The notes under the pieces were generated by a model. That model did not search any database, was not told the DNA's origin, and was given only the letters and a program-made list of their open reading frames with translations. A stretch of DNA of 64,000 nt, taken from Paenibacillus durus (GTDB lineage: Bacteria; Bacillota; Bacilli; Paenibacillales; Paenibacillaceae). The translations under genes were made by a program, and so were the position numbers. Each line of letters opens with the position of its first letter. Positions within the stretch are counted from its first letter, which is position 1. The DNA lies in NCBI RefSeq assembly GCF_000756615.1, contig NZ_CP009288.1:1240001-1304000 (forward strand), in the 5' to 3' direction. Below, in pieces: positions 1 to 8,226 of this stretch.

Positions 1-1578
1 GCCGGTCTTGTCTCGCGGCATATAGCGTGTGCTCCAGTAAATGTTATACACCAGAATGGCGAACCCGATCGCAAGTCCGAGCGCGCCGGCGAACGAGATC
101 ATGTTAAGCGGACCGAAGCCTGTTTCCGCGGAATACGTGTACATCCGGCGGGTCATGCCCATGAGTCCGAGAATGAACAGCGGGAAGAAGGCTACGTTAA
201 AGGAAATAATAATCCACCAGAAGGCATGCTTGCCGAGACGTTCATTCAGGCGGAAGCCGAACACTTTAGGGAACCAATAGTGGAAGCCCGCGATAACGGC
301 GAATACGGCGCCCGGAATCAGAACGTAGTGGAAATGCGCGACCAGGAACATTGTGTTATGGTACTGATAGTCGGCGCTGGCCATGGCCAGCATAACGCCG
401 GTAACGCCGCCGATCGTGAAGATCGGAATGAAGGCCAAAGAGTACAACATGGGCGTTGTGAAGCTGATCCGGCCTTTGCGCAGGGTGAACAGCCAGTTGA
501 ATATCTTGACCCCGGTCGGCACGGCAATGGCCATCGTCGAAATCGAGAAGAAGCTGTTGACCATAACGCCCTGACCCATCGTGTAGAAGTGATGCGCCCA
601 GACGACAAAGGACAGCAGGGAGATAATCAGCATACTGGCGACCATGGAGGTGTAGCCGTACAGATTTTTCTTGGAAAAGGTTGCGATAATCTCACTGTAA
701 ATACCGAAGGCCGGCAAAATAACGATGTATACCTCCGGATGGCCCCATACCCAGAACAGGTTGGCCCAGAGCATATCCATGCCGCCGTTAGCCATCGTAA
801 AGAACTGGGAGCCGAACAGGCGGTCGAACATCATCAGCGCCAGCGCCACGGTCAGAACCGGGAAGGCGAAGACGATAATAACGTTCGTAATCAGCACGGA
901 CCAGGTGAACATCGGCATGCGCATCAGCTTCATGCCCGGTGCGCGCATCTTCAGAATTGTCACGATAAAGTTGACGCCTGTTATCAGCGTGCCGATACCG
1001 GAAATCTGCAGCGCCAGCGAGTAGTAGTTATTGCCGACAGTCGGGCTGAACTCCAGGCTCGCCAGCGGGAAGTAGGCGGACCAGCCGGCATCCGGCGACC
1101 CGCCGATGACGAACGAAATATTCAGCAGCATGGCTCCGAAGAAGAAGAGCCAGAAGCTGACCGCGTTAAGACGCGGGAAGGCGACGTCGCGCGCGCCGAT
1201 TTGCAGCGGCACGACGACGTTCATAAGACCGATAATAAAGGGCATGGCCATGAACAGAATCATAATCAGACCGTGGGTCGTAAAGACCTCATTGTAATGC
1301 TGCGCGTCAAGAAATTTCATGTCCGGCGCGGCGGTCTGCAGACGCATCATCAATGCGTCGATGCCTCCGCGGAACAGCATAAGCAGGGCGGCCAGGATGT
1401 ACATGACGCCGATCCGCTTGTGATCCACGGTGGTCAGCCATTCCCGCCACAGCCATCCCCATTTTCTAAACACGGTTAAACCCACGACAATCCCGATCGA
1501 TGCCAGGGCAATGCTGATCATCGCCCCGTAGATCAGGGGTTCGCCGTGAACCTTGAATTTTTCCAAATCAAAATTCAT
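1..1578 (-). CDS. qoxB: Cytochrome aa3 quinol oxidase subunit I (3' end outside window)
   Basis: Catalytic subunit of the haem-copper terminal oxidase, which reduces O2 to water with electrons from menaquinol and pumps protons across the cytoplasmic membrane. Read on the minus strand, the frame is open from an ATG at 1578 to the window edge (526 codons; the Bacillus family is about 650). Visible ligands are His102 (FTTHG, low-spin haem), the His280-Pro-Glu-Val-Tyr284 motif that forms the CuB ligand and His-Tyr crosslink, the CuB pair His329-His330 (WAHHF), and His415-Phe-His417 (VAHFHY), which bind the high-spin and low-spin haems. Many hydrophobic membrane helices are evident. A GGAG motif sits 9 nt before the ATG. 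It follows qoxA after 39 nt, so the two are cotranscribed. Subunits III and IV would lie beyond position 1. Confidence 0.97.
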   Translation of the reverse strand, partial: MNFDLEKFKVHGEPLIYGAMISIALASIGIVVGLTVFRKWGWLWREWLTTVDHKRIGVMYILAALLMLFRGGIDALMMRLQTAAPDMKFLDAQHYNEVFTTHGLIMILFMAMPFIIGLMNVVVPLQIGARDVAFPRLNAVSFWLFFFGAMLLNISFVIGGSPDAGWSAYFPLASLEFSPTVGNNYYSLALQISGIGTLITGVNFIVTILKMRAPGMKLMRMPMFTWSVLITNVIIVFAFPVLTVALALMMFDRLFGSQFFTMANGGMDMLWANLFWVWGHPEVYIVILPAFGIYSEIIATFSKKNLYGYTSMVASMLIISLLSFVVWAHHFYTMGQGVMVNSFFSISTMAIAVPTGVKIFNWLFTLRKGRISFTTPMLYSLAFIPIFTIGGVTGVMLAMASADYQYHNTMFLVAHFHYVLIPGAVFAVIAGFHYWFPKVFGFRLNERLGKHAFWWIIISFNVAFFPLFILGLMGMTRRMYTYSAETGFGPLNMISFAGALGLAIGFAILVYNIYWSTRYMPRDKTG

Positions 1579-1617
1579 TGGGAGGACTCCTTTCAGGTTG
1601 TTCAAGTAAGTCTGGAA

Positions 1618-2529
1618 TTAGTTGCTCTGGTGCGAATGTTCATTATTGTCCATTTCCATATTGCTATGGTCCATATTGCTATGATCCATATCCATATGCT
1701 CGCTGTGTTCTCCCGGCGGAGGACTGAAGGTCAGATGTGTGGACGAGAACGTCTCGCGTCCTACATGGGCCGTAGCCAGCAGCGATTTGAACTTGTCTTC
1801 CGTAAGCTGAGAAGCGGTACTCTTGACGTCATTTACCCATTTGTCATAGTCGTCGCTGCTCATCGAGGTTGCCGTGAACTCCATTTGAGCATAGCCCTTG
1901 CCGCTGAAGTTCGTATTTCTTCCGAGAAAATCGCCCTGAGTCTCCGCAACGAGATTCAGATAAGTGGTCATATCGCTCATCGCATACTTTTGTCCGGCGA
2001 GTTGCGGAATCCAGAAGCTGGCAATCGGTCCGAAAGAGTACAATCTGAACTCAACCGGACGATTCACGGGGAAGTTCACGTAGTTAACCGTTTCAATGCC
2101 TTCCTCCGGATAGCTGAAATGCCATTTCCAGTTGGAGGATGATGCGTAAATGACCAGCGGCTTCTGATCCTTGTAGTCTGCCGGAACATTCTCCACCGCG
2201 TTCGTCGTCCTTACGGTTACTACCGACAGGAAGGCGACGATGATGATCGGAATAGCGATCCAGGTTGCTTCCAGCCATTTATTTCCTTCCTCATGCGGAG
2301 GAATATACCCTTCGTTGCTTTTTTTTGCGCGGTACTTCACCAACATGATAATGTAGAGAATGTAGACCACGGCCAGGACGCCGAGCATCACCAGAATGGA
2401 CAGGATGATCGTGTCGGACAGCGTTTTTGCCGCCGGACCTTGCGGATTCAGAACGGTAAGCGAACCGCATCCGGGCAGCAGCAGGAAAAGGCTGAAAAAC
2501 ATTGCGTATAACGGCCCTTTTTTGTTCAT
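1618..2529 (-). CDS. qoxA: Cytochrome aa3 quinol oxidase subunit II, lipoprotein
   Basis: Subunit II of the quinol oxidase, 303 residues. It has a lipoprotein signal peptide with the lipobox LLPGC and Cys21 as the expected lipidation site. Two transmembrane helices follow (about residues 38-65 and 88-108), then an extracytoplasmic cupredoxin domain (about 120-265). The CuA motif CxxxC of cytochrome c oxidases is absent, which fits a quinol-oxidising enzyme. The last 31 residues (273-303) form an unusual tail with six His and five Met, including a repeated MDHSN unit; it is not part of the normal fold and could bind copper (inference). The ATG at 2529 has AAAGGAG upstream. It is the first gene of the qox operon, which extends leftward. 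Confidence 0.96.
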   Translation of the reverse strand: MNKKGPLYAMFFSLFLLLPGCGSLTVLNPQGPAAKTLSDTIILSILVMLGVLAVVYILYIIMLVKYRAKKSNEGYIPPHEEGNKWLEATWIAIPIIIVAFLSVVTVRTTNAVENVPADYKDQKPLVIYASSSNWKWHFSYPEEGIETVNYVNFPVNRPVEFRLYSFGPIASFWIPQLAGQKYAMSDMTTYLNLVAETQGDFLGRNTNFSGKGYAQMEFTATSMSSDDYDKWVNDVKSTASQLTEDKFKSLLATAHVGRETFSSTHLTFSPPPGEHSEHMDMDHSNMDHSNMEMDNNEHSHQSN

Positions 2530-2708
2530 GATGAACTCCTTTCCTTTAATACTAGTTTCATTAACCGGATAACATTAACCTCTATCTATATTAAAAATTC
2601 CTTAAAGGGAATGCAAAATACACAATATAGCTTTATATCCATATAAATCCTATATAATGGCGATTTATTTAATTTTGTGTGTAGAAACTGTTACAAAAAG
2701 ACGAAAGA

Positions 2709-2724
2709 TGTGATATAAATCACT
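2709..2724. promoter_or_regulatory. FNR/CRP-type operator in the qox upstream region
   Basis: The 16-mer TGTGATATAAATCACT matches the TGTGA-N6-TCAC(A/T) site of Fnr/CRP family regulators in Bacilli. It lies in the 425-nt AT-rich gap 2530-2954 between the divergent qoxA and deacetylase genes, about 185 nt from the qoxA start. A weaker 5-6-5 inverted repeat (ATTCC/GGAAT) sits at 2597-2612. No confident -35/-10 pair was picked for qox. An oxygen-responsive role is inferred from the site and its neighbour. Confidence 0.6.
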
Positions 2725-2954
2725 GTCATTACGCGGTTTTCGGGATATTCTATAATGTTCAAACTTTGTTCATAATTTCACTATTGTTGCTAAGTTTGTC
2801 ACAAATATAATCGCCTGCTGAACAGCTTTTTCCCCGCAAGTAACAACTTTTTTGCCTGCTGGTTACAATCTCTCCAATTCACCTCCTTCTATTTATGCTA
2901 TCTTTACAGTAAGAAAAAGAGATTGAAGATATATAGAATAGGAGACTTGGGGCC

Positions 2955-4103
2955 TTGTCGATCAGAAAAACCATGCTATGCGTTATTGTATTCATCCTTG
3001 CTTTGGGCTTAGTACCGGGTGTGCTTGCCGCGGAGAGCGGCGAAATGAAGTTGGGGATTAATGACAGCGTTACGGATATCCGCGCTGTGTCCGTGGGGTA
3101 TACCTTTTATGTGCCGGTGCGTGCGCTTGCGGACAAATTGAAGCTCAGCCTTGGGGGAACGCCGGAGGATTTGATGCTGTCGGGTGACAGAGGAAGGATT
3201 AGAATTTTGAAGGAAGGAAAAGGAATCGCGGGAGACGGGACGGAAATAAGCTTGACCGTCTTTAAGCGCGGCGGCAAGCTGATGATTCCTCTGAAAATCG
3301 TCACGCTGCTGGGCTATTCCGTGTCCTATAAGCCGGTACAGTATTTGCTGCGGATTACGGATGGCTCTCAGGTGCTGGATGACGAAGCGTTTGCCGAGAA
3401 GTTCAAGGAGATGCTGAAACCGGAGGAGCCGCCTCAGCCCGCACCAAGCCCCTCTCCGGCTCCGAATCCGCCCAAACCGGTAGCATCCGGGAAAATCGTC
3501 TATTTGACCTTCGACGACGGACCGTCGGCGACGACCGGACATCTGCTGGATATCCTGGACAAGCACGGCGCGAAGGCGACTTTTTTCATGCTGGGACCGA
3601 ACATCGAGCGTTACCCTAGCCAGGTGAAGCGGATGGTCAAATCGGAGCATGGCCTTGGCCTGCATGGCATAACCCATGTGAAGAATAAATTTTATGCATC
3701 TCCGGCTGCGGCGCTGAAGGAAATGAACCAGGGCAACGCCGATCTTAAAGCGGTCTCCGGACGCACCACTAAGCTGATCCGCCCGCCGTACGGCAGCAAG
3801 CCGTATTTTACGAAGGCTTTTAGAGATAAAGTACTTGGCAGCGGTTATCATCTTTGGGATTGGAACGTCGATTCCTTAGACTGGAAATATAAGAGCGCCG
3901 GCGATTTGATCTATACCAATGTAGTCAGCCAGGTGAACAAACTGGACAAGTACGGCGTTAATCCCGTCATACTGATGCATGACCAGAAAGCGACGCTTCA
4001 GGTGCTGCCCCGTATTTTGGATTATCTCCACAAGAAAGGCTATCGATACGAAATCATAACATCCGATCTTAAGCCGCTGAACTTCTGGCATGATACGCGG
4101 TGA
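2955..4103 (+). CDS. Secreted polysaccharide deacetylase (NodB family) with copper-amine-oxidase-like N-domain
   Basis: Extracytoplasmic carbohydrate esterase family 4 enzyme that probably removes N-acetyl groups from peptidoglycan or another GlcNAc polymer. The 382 residues start with a signal peptide (1-25), then a copper amine oxidase N-terminal-like stalk domain (about 30-145), a Pro-rich linker (about 153-175) and the NodB domain (about 178-375). Catalytic motifs are visible: TFDDGP with Asp187 (base) and Asp188 (metal), His237 and His241 in HGITH (metal), RPPYG (motif 3) and DWNVDSLDW (motif 4). The start is TTG at 2955 with a GGAG motif upstream. It stands alone, divergent from qoxA, and ends at a strong terminator. 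Substrate is not determined by the sequence. Confidence 0.92.
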   Translation: MSIRKTMLCVIVFILALGLVPGVLAAESGEMKLGINDSVTDIRAVSVGYTFYVPVRALADKLKLSLGGTPEDLMLSGDRGRIRILKEGKGIAGDGTEISLTVFKRGGKLMIPLKIVTLLGYSVSYKPVQYLLRITDGSQVLDDEAFAEKFKEMLKPEEPPQPAPSPSPAPNPPKPVASGKIVYLTFDDGPSATTGHLLDILDKHGAKATFFMLGPNIERYPSQVKRMVKSEHGLGLHGITHVKNKFYASPAAALKEMNQGNADLKAVSGRTTKLIRPPYGSKPYFTKAFRDKVLGSGYHLWDWNVDSLDWKYKSAGDLIYTNVVSQVNKLDKYGVNPVILMHDQKATLQVLPRILDYLHKKGYRYEIITSDLKPLNFWHDTR

Positions 4104-4165
4104 TTCGTATGCTGCTCTCCAGATGGCAACGGGTATCCGCTGCCGCTAAATCAGAGTACACCGTT

Positions 4166-4214
4166 AAAAAAAGCGTCCCGAAGAACCGTTTGCGGTTCCG
4201 AAGGACGCTTTTTT
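4166..4214. terminator. Bidirectional rho-independent terminator
   Basis: A-rich/T-rich flanked hairpin with arms AAAAAAGCGTCC and GGACGCTTTTTT and an inner stem of GAACCG/CGGTTC. It can end both the deacetylase transcript (plus) and the tetR transcript (minus). Confidence 0.93.
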
Positions 4215-4239
4215 GAAAATTAGGAATTATAAGCTGCTC

Positions 4240-4872
4240 TTATTCACCGAATAGATAGTGGACCAGCATGTCAACCAGCTCCGCCTTGAGGCGGCCGGCC
4301 GAAACGCCTTCGCCGGAGAACACGATGCGGTCCACAACGCTGCTGACCGACTCGAAGACAACAACGGAGGCGGCTTCCAGGTCAGAGGTGCGCAGCTCAT
4401 GCTCGCTCAGCTTCATGAACTCCAGCGTTTTGCGACGGCTTATGTTGTATTGGCTTTCCATGACCTCTTTGATCACCTCATCAGAAAGCTGCAAGAGGGA
4501 GAGCTCCCGATGAAAGCTGATGTATGGTGTATGGGATTGGATAAGGCTCTCGATCATATGCGAGATGACCACGCGTTTGTCCGACTGCTTGGCGCTCAGC
4601 TGCGCCACCGTGGCGTCAACATGGGCCTGCATCGCTTGACTGTGAATTTTGAGAACGTCAAGAAACACGTCACGCTTATCCGTGAAATAGGAATAAAAGC
4701 TCCCGGTCGAAACCCCTGCGGCTGCGGCGATCTGTTTGGTGTTCGTCCGGTGGTAGCCTTTTTCGGAAAAGAGCCTGGCTGCCGCCTGAACAATTGAATC
4801 CTTGGTCTTGATGCTCCGGTCCTGCCGGGGCTTTCTTGTCTTGTCCGGTAATTGTTCTTCAGTTTCGTTCAC
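4240..4872 (-). CDS. TetR family repressor of the adjacent efflux pump
   Basis: DNA-binding repressor with an N-terminal TetR helix-turn-helix (AARLFSEKGYHRTNTKQIAA, then GVSTGSFYSYFTDK) and a C-terminal ligand/dimer domain. The GTG at 4872 is chosen because AAGGAGG lies 9 nt upstream; the frame stays open a further 17 codons upstream without a better start. Length is then 210 residues, normal for the family. It is divergent from the DHA2-type MFS gene, and three near-identical palindromes lie between the two, so it very probably represses both that gene and itself (inference from arrangement). Ligand unknown. Confidence 0.93.
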   Translation of the reverse strand: MNETEEQLPDKTRKPRQDRSIKTKDSIVQAAARLFSEKGYHRTNTKQIAAAAGVSTGSFYSYFTDKRDVFLDVLKIHSQAMQAHVDATVAQLSAKQSDKRVVISHMIESLIQSHTPYISFHRELSLLQLSDEVIKEVMESQYNISRRKTLEFMKLSEHELRTSDLEAASVVVFESVSSVVDRIVFSGEGVSAGRLKAELVDMLVHYLFGE

Positions 4873-4931
4873 GCGCAAACCCCTCCTTAATCCGATTGTA
4901 AGGAAGCCGAAACAGGGTGTCAAACAAAAGA

Positions 4932-5005
4932 TGAACTATGGTTCAATTTCTCGTTGACAAAACTGAACTAAAGTTCATATAATCTTGAATGCGAACTATA
5001 GTTCA
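4932..5005. promoter_or_regulatory. Three TetR-type operators (O1-O3)
   Basis: Three 14-bp palindromes of the form (T/C)GAACTANNGTTCA: TGAACTATGGTTCA at 4932-4945, TGAACTAAAGTTCA at 4964-4977, CGAACTATAGTTCA at 4992-5005. Centres are 32 and 28 bp apart, close to whole helical turns. O2 fills the spacer of the pump promoter and O3 overlaps its start region, a repressive arrangement. Confidence 0.88.
4954..4983 (+). promoter_or_regulatory. SigA promoter of the MFS efflux gene
   Basis: Perfect consensus hexamers TTGACA (4954-4959) and TATAAT (4978-4983) with an 18-bp spacer. Transcription should begin near 4990, downstream of the first in-frame ATG (4989-4991), which supports the later ATG at 5034 as the true start. 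Confidence 0.9.
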
Positions 5006-5033
5006 TATTTTCTTGAGGGAGAGGATTTTGGGG

Positions 5034-6731
5034 ATGAGCGAAAAAATGAAGAGGGTGTTTGCGTTCACAGCTATCGTGCTGGGGTTCTTTATGGCGCTGC
5101 TGGATACGACGATCGTCAACATCGCCCTGCCGGAAATGACAAAGCATTTCGGGGGCAGTGTCTCGGGAATTTCATGGGTAATGAACGGTTATAATTTGGC
5201 CTTTGCCGTCTTGATCTTGACCGCTTCCCGGCTTGCGGACCAATTCGGGCGCAGAAAGGTGTTTCTCATCGGCATCGCCTTGTTCACCCTCTCGTCGCTG
5301 CTTGCCGGATTTGCGCCGAGTCTCGGGGCATTGATCGTGCTGCGGATCATACAGGGCCTGGCGGGTGCGATTATCGTGCCGGTGACGATTCCGCTGACAA
5401 CTACGACGTTTCCGAGGGAGCTGCACGGCGCGATTATCGGGATATGGGGAGCCGTCTCAGGCCTGGCGGCGGCCAGCGGGCCGGCGCTCGGAGGAATGCT
5501 GATGGAGAAGCTGAACTGGCAGTGGATCTTTTTTGTCAATGTGCCGCTCGGCGTACTGAGCGTGATTCTGACGCTGGTGTTCATTGGAGAATCGAAGGAT
5601 GCCTCCGCCGGGCGGAGAGTAGACTTTGCGGGCACGCTGTTCATCACTGTAAGTATGTTCTGCCTCGTCTACGGTCTGATCCGGGTCAAGGATTGGGGCT
5701 GGACTTCTGCCGCCATTCTGCTGTTCTTTGCCGCCGGTTTGTTATTTCTGCTCCTTTTTCTGTATGCGGAGCGCAAAGGAGCGGAACCGATGCTTCCGCT
5801 AGAGCTGTTGAAGATCAAAGTCTTCAACGGAGCGGCGCTGACCCTGCTGATTGTCGGTGCAGGGCTGATGAATATTTCGCTGCTGACCTCGTTTTTTCTG
5901 ATGCGTATCATGGCTATGACCGATTTGAAGGCAGGTTTGATTCTGTCGATGATGGCCGTCGGCGCGACATTGACCTCGGCTATTTCCGGACCGCTGTCCG
6001 GGAAGTACGGAAGCCGGTGGTTCGCCTCGGTAGGCATTCTGGTGCTTGCGGGCGCCACCTATTCTCTCGGAGGACTGTCCTCGTCCTCGCCGGTAAGCGG
6101 TATTCTGCTGCGTCTGGCGCTGGCCGGCATCGGCGTCGGCCTCACGATGGCTCCGGTTATGTCGGCGGCGGTGCGCAATGTGCCCGAGGAGAAGGTCGGC
6201 ATTTCCTCGGGAGTCATCAATATGACCAAGGCGCTTGGCAGCGTGCTCGGCGTGGCCATTATCGTCACCGCGCTCCAGCAGAATCTTGATGATAAGATGG
6301 GAGTCGCCCGCAGCAGCGCCGTGCAGATGATTCGGACCGACGCGAAGCTGCTTCCGCAAGTCAAGGAAGCCCTGACGGCATCGCTGCAAAGCGCCGATTC
6401 CGGGGGCGAGGGCGGCACGGCTTCGCCCCCTGCGCCGGAAAGCGCGGCGGCGGCGGTCGGCGCGCAGCTTCGGGCTGCCGCTTCCAAGCTTGCGCCTGCG
6501 CAGCGTGAGGCGCTTGAGCAAGCGGTGCCCGCCCAATTGCGCGAGGCGGAAGCGCTGGTCGGCCGGATCGGCGCCGAGATGAAGGAGGCGGCCGTGAAGG
6601 GATTCAGCCGGACCTTTGCGCTCGCAAGCCTTCTCCTGCTTCCCGGCGTTGCCTTTGCCCTGATCAGCGATCGTTCCCCCCGGCGCAGCGAAAGAGAAAT
6701 TCCGGCTGCGGAGAAAGGAACGCTGCTCTAA
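5034..6731 (+). CDS. MFS drug:H+ antiporter, DHA2 (14-TM, EmrB/QacA) family
   Basis: Proton-driven multidrug exporter in the cytoplasmic membrane. The N-terminal LDTTIVNIALP motif is typical of DHA2 pumps, followed by the loop motif ADQFGRRK. About 14 hydrophobic helices can be counted. The last long extracytoplasmic loop (roughly residues 420-530) is Ala/Glu-rich and longer than usual. The ATG at 5034 follows a GGGAGAGGA motif and fits the promoter position. The gene is controlled by the divergent TetR regulator through the operators inside its promoter. Substrates cannot be told from sequence. Confidence 0.93.
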   Translation: MSEKMKRVFAFTAIVLGFFMALLDTTIVNIALPEMTKHFGGSVSGISWVMNGYNLAFAVLILTASRLADQFGRRKVFLIGIALFTLSSLLAGFAPSLGALIVLRIIQGLAGAIIVPVTIPLTTTTFPRELHGAIIGIWGAVSGLAAASGPALGGMLMEKLNWQWIFFVNVPLGVLSVILTLVFIGESKDASAGRRVDFAGTLFITVSMFCLVYGLIRVKDWGWTSAAILLFFAAGLLFLLLFLYAERKGAEPMLPLELLKIKVFNGAALTLLIVGAGLMNISLLTSFFLMRIMAMTDLKAGLILSMMAVGATLTSAISGPLSGKYGSRWFASVGILVLAGATYSLGGLSSSSPVSGILLRLALAGIGVGLTMAPVMSAAVRNVPEEKVGISSGVINMTKALGSVLGVAIIVTALQQNLDDKMGVARSSAVQMIRTDAKLLPQVKEALTASLQSADSGGEGGTASPPAPESAAAAVGAQLRAAASKLAPAQREALEQAVPAQLREAEALVGRIGAEMKEAAVKGFSRTFALASLLLLPGVAFALISDRSPRRSEREIPAAEKGTLL

Positions 6732-6838
6732 ATAGGCGCACTATGCGGCATCCCCTTCGCATCAGCTGATTCTGCCGTTCCCGTGGAGATGGAGAAATCT
6801 CCTGGCGGGAGCGGCTTATTTGATTTGGATGGAGTGTA

Positions 6839-6882
6839 TTGACAATTGCGATTAACTGTATTATTAATAATAGTACAGTTAA
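6839..6882 (+). promoter_or_regulatory. Promoter and palindromic operator of the GntR-ABC operon
   Basis: TTGACA at 6839-6844 and TATTAA at 6862-6867 with a 17-bp spacer. A perfect inverted repeat with 9-nt arms TTAACTGTA and TACAGTTAA (6852-6882) surrounds the -10 element. This is where a YtrA-type GntR repressor would bind to shut its own operon (inference). Confidence 0.8.
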
Positions 6883-6940
6883 CACACCTGGTCTGCCAGG
6901 AAAGTCATTAACCCGGGAGCAGGGGAAGGGGGAATCGCAT

Positions 6941-7327
6941 GTGTTCGAACTGGATGTTCGCAGCCGCAAGCCGATTTATGAACAGCTGACGGATAAGATC
7001 AAAGAGATGATTCTGTACAGTATTTTGCAGCCTGACGAGCAGTTGCCCTCTGTGCGGACTTTGTCGGCGCAGCTTACCGTGAATCCCAACACAATTCAGA
7101 AGGCTTACCGGGAGCTGGAACGGGAAGGCTATATTTATTCCCGGGCGGGAAAAGGCAGCTTCGTCTCCCCGGCGCAGCAGGGTATGAATGCGGCCAAAAG
7201 GGCGGAAGTGCGCGAGGAGCTGCTGCGGCTGATGGCGGAAGCCGTGTACCTTGGCTTTACGGCAGCGGAAATTGGCGAGCTGTTCAAGCTGGCTTTGGAG
7301 AAAAAAGGAGAGGGGGATCAGACATGA
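6941..7327 (+). CDS. GntR family regulator, YtrA subfamily
   Basis: Short GntR protein with an N-terminal winged helix (about residues 8-75, with SRKPIYEQL at the start and YSRAGKGSFV at the wing) and only a short helical C-terminal tail, the pattern of the YtrA subgroup. The chosen start is GTG at 6941, preceded by GAAGGGGG; the frame is open further upstream but those codons overlap the promoter. 128 residues, standard for the subgroup. It is the first gene of an operon with an ABC ATPase, overlapping it by ATGA, so it most likely autoregulates the transporter operon, as YtrA does. Confidence 0.93.
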   Translation: MFELDVRSRKPIYEQLTDKIKEMILYSILQPDEQLPSVRTLSAQLTVNPNTIQKAYRELEREGYIYSRAGKGSFVSPAQQGMNAAKRAEVREELLRLMAEAVYLGFTAAEIGELFKLALEKKGEGDQT

Positions 7328-8226
7328 TCGAGATACGGGGGGTCAGCAAGATTTTTCAGGACCGGAAGGCGGTCGACGGACTTTCTTTAACGATACATAA
7401 AGGAAATATATTCGGGCTGCTCGGCTCGAATGGAGCGGGCAAGACAACGCTGCTTAAGACGATTGCGGGGATCTATGAACCGGAGTCGGGGGAGGTTCGG
7501 ATAGACGGCAAACCGGTGTTTGAGAGCCCGGACACTAAGGGAAGGGTCGTATTTATGCCGGATTTTCCTTATTTCTTTCCGCAGGCTTCCATCATGCAGA
7601 TGGCCGACTTCTATAAATCCGTCTATCCGGGCTGGAGCGAGGATCGCTTCCAGGAATTGGGTAATCTGTTTCCGCTGAACCCAAGGCGCAAGCTGAACCG
7701 TCTGTCCAAGGGAATGCGGCAGCAGGCCGCTTTTTGGCTGGCGCTCAGCTGTATGCCGGATGTGCTCATTATGGATGAACCGCTTGACGGGCTCGATCCG
7801 GTGATGCGGCGGCTGGTTAAAAATGTGCTGTTCCAGGAAGTTGCCGAACGCGGCATTACCGTTGTTATTTCCTCGCATAATCTGCGGGAGATCGAAGACC
7901 TCTGCGACCATATCGGCATTATGCACGGCGGAGCCCTATTGATCGATAAGGAGCTTGACGAGCTGAAATCCGACACGCATAAAGTGCAGGTCGCTTTCCG
8001 GGACGAACGTCATGAACACGCACTGACGGCCAAGCTGCCGGTGCTTCACCGTGAACAAAGAGGCAGTGTCTTCCTTTATATTGTAAAAGGTGACCGTAAG
8101 CGGATCGAGGAGTATTTCCGCGTATACGACCCGTATGTGCTGGATTTGCTGCCGCTGACCCTGGAGGAAATCTTTATTTACGAAATGGAGGGGGCAGGCT
8201 ATGACATCGCGCCGATTCTTCTTTAA
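7324..8226 (+). CDS. ABC transporter ATP-binding protein (YtrB-like)
   Basis: ATPase subunit that would power the permease encoded next. Walker A is GSNGAGKTT (about residues 36-44), signature LSKGMRQQ, Walker B VLIMDEP, switch histidine in VISSHN. About 80 C-terminal residues beyond the nucleotide-binding domain are typical of ABC-2 exporters. It overlaps the gntR stop by 4 nt and the permease start by 26 nt, so the three are translationally coupled. Family members of this layout respond to cell-envelope stress; the cargo here is unknown. Confidence 0.93.
   Translation: MIEIRGVSKIFQDRKAVDGLSLTIHKGNIFGLLGSNGAGKTTLLKTIAGIYEPESGEVRIDGKPVFESPDTKGRVVFMPDFPYFFPQASIMQMADFYKSVYPGWSEDRFQELGNLFPLNPRRKLNRLSKGMRQQAAFWLALSCMPDVLIMDEPLDGLDPVMRRLVKNVLFQEVAERGITVVISSHNLREIEDLCDHIGIMHGGALLIDKELDELKSDTHKVQVAFRDERHEHALTAKLPVLHREQRGSVFLYIVKGDRKRIEEYFRVYDPYVLDLLPLTLEEIFIYEMEGAGYDIAPILL

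Noticed and set aside
226..1479. Long plus-strand open frame of 417 codons
   Set aside because: It is the antisense shadow of qoxB, whose minus-strand frame carries all haem-copper oxidase ligands; the plus frame encodes a low-complexity, His/Gln/Arg-rich peptide.
2760..2815. Rex-like sequence TTGTTCATAATTTCAC and TTTGTCACAAA in the qox upstream region
   Set aside because: Neither matches the Rex dyad TTGTGAA-N4-TTCACAA well; AT-rich chance similarity is more likely.
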